Source of the DNA: Gigantopelta aegis
Taxonomy: Eukaryota; Mollusca; Gastropoda; Neomphalida; Peltospiridae
DNA length: 64,000 nt
Direction: 5' to 3'
Assembly (NCBI RefSeq): GCF_016097555.1
Contig: NC_054708.1
Span: 21,177,939-21,241,938, forward strand
In this document: positions 60,073 through 64,000 of the stretch, one piece after another
Layout: each line of letters opens with the position of its first letter
How positions within the stretch are numbered: the first letter of the stretch is position 1
Notes under the pieces: generated by a model
Seen by the model: only the letters and a program-made list of their open reading frames with translations
What the model was told of the DNA's origin: nothing
Database searches by the model: none
Translations under genes and position numbers: made by a program

Positions 60073-60617
60073 AACAAATACTAATATTTTAATTATCCCT
60101 CGAAAGTCATACGTCAATGTCACATAATTCGCTGCTGTAAGAAATATTTCAGACAGGATGAAACATTAATTCCATATTTAAATTTCCCGATTCAAATAGA
60201 ATTCCCCATGGAATATCATCATATCCCATTTCGAAATAATTCCCTCAACAGAGAAGCATTTCCCCATGAGATAAATAATTCAATTAAATATAATTCCCCT
60301 TTTAAAGATGATATTTTTAAACATAATTTTCAGTTGAGAGGAATAGTTCATTTAGCTCACTCTTGCATGTTTAAAGAAGAAAAGTATAACTAAACAAAAA
60401 TATTTAAAGCAGATAAAAAGGTTTTTAAAATCCCCAACAAAAAGACTGAAAATGGAAACGTCTTTAACACTTCAAAAAGTTTTTAGTAGTAGGGACTCGT
60501 CTATATACACTTTAGCACATACACAGCTTCTAATACAGCAGTCGCGGCGCACTGGTTGGGAAAATCAGTGGCTTCGCCGAGATGCTTCAGTCAAAAGACT
60601 CAGGCCTGCGCTCTTTG
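60073..60617. other. Intergenic, no gene recognised
   Basis: AT-rich sequence; one short open stretch (60208-60393) with no recognised family. Confidence 0.4.
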
Positions 60618-60880
60618 CTACATCAATGTAAAGCGCTCGCCTTAATGTGCGGTCAGTCTAGAATCGATCTCCAGTTAGTGCACCATAACTGGTATACCAA
60701 ATGCCGTGGTATGTGCTATCCTATCTGTGGGATAGTGAATATAAAATATATAATGAAAAAAACACATAGCGGGTTTCCTCTCTCATAATATATGTTAAAA
60801 ATGACCAAACATTTGACATCCAATCGCCGATGATTAATACCAATGTGTTCTAGCGGCGTCCGTTAAACGAAACAACACTT
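60618..60880 (+). mobile_element. SINE family 1, partial head
   Basis: GTAAAGCGCTCGCC, CTAGAATCGATCTCC, body and end CGGCGTCCGTTAAACGAAAC. Confidence 0.8.
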
Positions 60881-60939
60881 TTTTTTTAATCCCTTCAAGA
60901 GGAAAATGCCTCTCAAAAACGATTGTCATGAATCAGAAA

Positions 60940-60944
60940 ACTCT

Positions 60945-60976
<32 letters not shown>

Positions 60977-61022
60977 AAAAGTTCTTGTGTTGTGTTTCTC
61001 TCTGTCTATATAAATATATATA

Positions 61023-61069
<47 letters not shown>

Positions 61070-61070
61070 T
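60940..61070. repeat. CT, TA and poly-T tract
   Basis: (CT)n at 60942-60976, (TA)n and a poly-T run to 61065. Confidence 0.95.
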
Positions 61071-61374
61071 CAGCAATCAATACTCAGATTTGTACTTGTC
61101 AAAAGGATATGAGATGAAATAATAATACATTTACCTGATTTTCTATAACTGGGTGTAGGCCACAACGTGTATACAAGAGTTAAGGATATTGTGTCTTTTA
61201 TATCTATCTCATACATGCGATAACAATAACTTACAATTGGGTGGTGCGTTTGCAATAAACTTCAGAATAGTTGAGATACCTAATAAACAATGACGTCTAC
61301 GCATTTCTGAGAATATAATGTAACAGTTCTAAATCGATCTATAATTTCTTCCTTTTACCGGTAATCCAACAGTT

Positions 61375-61545
61375 TGGTTTGTTTAACGACTCCACTAGAG
61401 CACATTAATCGTCGGCTACTGGATGTCAAACATTTTTAATTCTGAAACGTAGTCATCAGAAACCCACTACACGTTTCCTAATGCAGCAAGGGATCTTTTA
61501 TATTCACTTTCCCACAGACAGGAAAACACATACCACGGTCACTTT
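61375..61545 (-). mobile_element. SINE family 1, 3' part
   Basis: Antisense: TTTGTTTAACGACTCCACTA to GACAGGAAAACACATACCAC. Confidence 0.82.
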
Positions 61546-62318
61546 TAATAAAGTTTTTTCGTAACACGATGTTTATAAATGTGAGGTTTAATGCAGTTTC
61601 AATGAGTTTTAGAAGAAAACGAAGAAGGAAAAAGTATGATTGCGTTAAACAACGAAACCATCTCTCTGGTTGGTTAAAATGTATTGTCAACGTTGCAAAA
61701 ATAAAAATAGCAGTTTACGCATCTGTTGTCAGTCTCATTTGTGATTCAAAACGCTGTGCCAGGAATTGGTTAAGCACGTTTATAGTTTACACATTTCAAT
61801 TCCACTGCATTCTCTCTGATTCATGCGTTAATAAATATTCAGTAGTCAAACTTCCAGAAGAATCTGCGCTGCGGGGAACCGTTATTTCCGAAGCAGGTTG
61901 TAATAGCTGCAAAGGTTTAGCGGCCCATTACTTAAAGTAGCCCGCCTCTACAAAGTTTATTACACCTGTAATCCCCAACAGAGTGAATTGCCTGCCGCCT
62001 TTTATCATTCATTTTGAATTTTTAAATGACCATAAAAATTGGACACAAAATTGTAATGAAATAGGCAGCGTGCACTGGGTGTTAGTTTGTTGAACGTTGC
62101 CTGGCCAGATAGCAGGCTACGAAACGTCGGTTTACTTCTGGCTCCGTATTCCCAACCAGGTAATAGTTTCTTTCTTTGTTCTGTTTTGTTTTAAGAAAAT
62201 AATATATTGTATTATATGGAGTTCTAAAGGAGGGTGTTACTATGGTTGTGCCGTAGGTAAACAACATAATCGTTAATATCTTCCATGTGTAATAGTTTAA
62301 TTTGCGATCAAGCAGACT
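61546..62318. other. Intergenic, one 123-codon open frame
   Basis: 61569-61940 is open on + with a basic N terminus but no recognised family or splice context. I do not call a gene. Confidence 0.35.
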
Positions 62319-62657
62319 TAAAGGGACATTCCTGAGTTTGGTGCATTGTAAGATGTTTCCGACTAATAAAATATTTCTACGATTAAACTTACATATATAA
62401 TATATTTTCTTGTTTAGAATATCAGTGTCTATACTCAATGTGTTTCTGATCGTCTTAATATTTGTAAGAAACCCAAACTGGATTTTGTCTTCAAATAATT
62501 TCTTACGTAAAAAAATATTTTAGGAAATAAAATGAAATTTAACCTTGTACAAATATTAGAACGATCAGAAACACGTTTAATATACAGCCACTAATATTTT
62601 ATGCAGAAACATATATTTGATATAAAATTGCAGCAAATTCAGGAATGTCCCTTTAAT
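62319..62657. mobile_element. TTAA-flanked MITE, family M1
   Basis: TTAAAGGGACATTCCTGAGT ... GCAGCAAATTCAGGAATGTC, TTAA at both ends. Confidence 0.88.
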
Positions 62658-63430
62658 GTTAATATTGCTACCGCTTCTTTGCTTCATTAACACGCGTTTT
62701 GAGTATCTCGTAATGTATGAATTTAAGTAAACCCTGTCTAAATTGGCAGCAGTAGTTTTGCTATGTTCGCTCCAAGTCTTAGAAAAATTATGCATGTTGT
62801 TTGAGCATTTAATACATACCACAGAACTGAATAACATGTTATGGTACCGGTTGTATCGTTCAGACAGTGTAGGAGTAAAATGCATGTGTTTTTTTGTTTT
62901 TTTGTTTTTTTGCTAAACTATTATTTATTCCGATCTCAAGAACACTCGTTTTGTTTTCCATTTTCTGATATATGATACCCTATCTAATTAAAATTAGCTC
63001 CAATATTACATATGGATCTAACAGCAGCTCGTTGGAGCACATGTTCAGTTGACTTTCATTCGACCAATCAAAACCTTACTTGCAAAATCATGCCAGTGAT
63101 TTGAAAATAATTTGAAAACAGTCGGGATACGAAATAATTCGGGTGAATTACGAAGTATGCCGGAAACTAATTTCAATATAAAATTTTATATAAAATTCCT
63201 TTCAAGACGAAAAAAAACCCGTGATGATATAGCCATAAAATCTGTTTATACCAGTATACAATCCAGAGTTTATTACTTCACTTCACCCCCCCCCCCCCCC
63301 CCCCCCCCTGTTTTTTCAATCTTGAAATAGACCAACAAGTTCGTCTATTGCATAAATAGTCTCGCTAGGTATTTTTAGAATTTGTATGCTCCCGAATAAC
63401 GCTATAAAAGGCGAAGTGCAATTGGTCGAT
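62658..63430. other. Intergenic, with poly-C tract
   Basis: Poly-C of about 24 at 63285-63308. No gene. Confidence 0.45.
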
Positions 63431-63439
63431 ATTTAAATT

Positions 63440-63530
63440 GTCAGAGGCTGAATCCGGGGTGGGCGTGCCTGAACCCTCGTGGATAGGGGCACGTAAATAT
63501 AGTTACCCATACCATACCCATAAATTGTTA
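63440..63530 (+). mobile_element. Retroposon 3' end with hairpin
   Basis: GGGCGTGCCTGAACCCTCGT/GGATAGGGGCACGTAAAT hairpin and (ACCCAT)n tail. Same 3' end as at 32412-32520 (minus) and 35680-35752. Confidence 0.65.
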
Positions 63531-63732
63531 TTTATAGATGAAATGTCACCTGGGCATGGGAGTCCACGCAATGCTGTTAGAACTACTGGTATTTAAACCA
63601 GTAGAGCTAATTTTAATTAAATTGTATGATACCTGGTTTGTACAAAATGAAACAAAAATCGGATTATTAAACGGACGATGCGCATGTGCTTATTTGCACG
63701 CGTACGATTGTGGATGTTTTTCCTTTGTGTGG

Positions 63733-64000
63733 AGGGGCGAGACGTACCCATGTGGTAAAGCGCTCGCTTGATACGCGGTCGGTTTGAGATCGATTCCCGT
63801 CAGTGGGCCCATTGGGCTATTTCTCGCTCCAGCCAGTGCACCACGACTGGTACATTAAATGCCGTGGCATGTGCTATCCTGTCTATGGGATGGTGAATAT
63901 AAAAGATCCATTGCTGCTAATCGAAACGAGTAGCCCATGAAGTGGCGACAGCGAGTTTCCTCCCTCAATAACTGTTGGGTCTGACGCGATATAACATAAA
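63733..64000 (+). mobile_element. SINE family 1, cut by window end
   Basis: GGGGCGAGACGTACCCATGT head, B-box GAGATCGATTCCC, body through GAGTAGCCCATGAAGTGGCG to TGACGCGATATAAC. Confidence 0.88.

Noticed and set aside
61569..61940. 123-codon open frame
   Set aside because: No recognisable domain, no supported splice sites or promoter; kept only as a note.

Overview
Animal genomic DNA, most likely from a gastropod or other mollusc. The evidence is intron-rich genes with canonical GT-AG sites and metazoan heme-peroxidase exons. Non-coding DNA is dominated by a tRNA-derived SINE family (more than 20 copies), a second tRNA-like SINE family, TTAA-flanked MITEs, hairpin MITEs and very long GA, TA, G and C tracts. 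The species is inferred, not proven.

Layout. (1) 1-~5600: an inverted-repeat-bounded, Polinton/Maverick (adintovirus)-like element. Its left arm runs off the window; the right arm ends close to a peroxidase exon. Only three genes lie between the arms, all on the minus strand: a small basic/Gln-rich protein, an A32/FtsK-type packaging ATPase with an N-terminal C2H2 finger, and an acidic zinc-finger protein. Each has its own TATA box. No polymerase, integrase, protease or capsid gene is seen, so it looks like a miniature, satellite-like element. (2) 5720-14826 (+): the 3' six exons (417 codons) of heme peroxidase gene 1. The exons with the distal His must lie left of the window, so the Polinton-like element appears to sit in an intron. 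(3) 14827-39125: intergenic repeats. They include a Ty3/gypsy-like integrase relic (21238-22275) and a complete 5.5-kb TIR transposon of Ginger/KRBA2-integrase type (30411-35914, TSD CATA) carrying two nested retroposons. (4) 39126-56292 (+): eleven exons (591 codons) of heme peroxidase gene 2, a paralog in the same orientation. Only the start, presumably a signal-peptide exon, is unassigned. (5) 56293-64000: repeats with no gene recognised.

The two peroxidases are tandem paralogs with the catalytic Arg, heme-linking Glu, proximal His and supporting Asn intact. They differ in exon structure: gene 1 has one exon where gene 2 has two. They are probably secreted or lumenal heme oxidases; the physiological substrate cannot be read from sequence. 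The rest is a dense record of nested transposition: MITE in SINE, SINE fragment in Polinton arms, retroposons in Ginger, and minisatellites grown from a splice donor, a SINE tail and a MITE interior.
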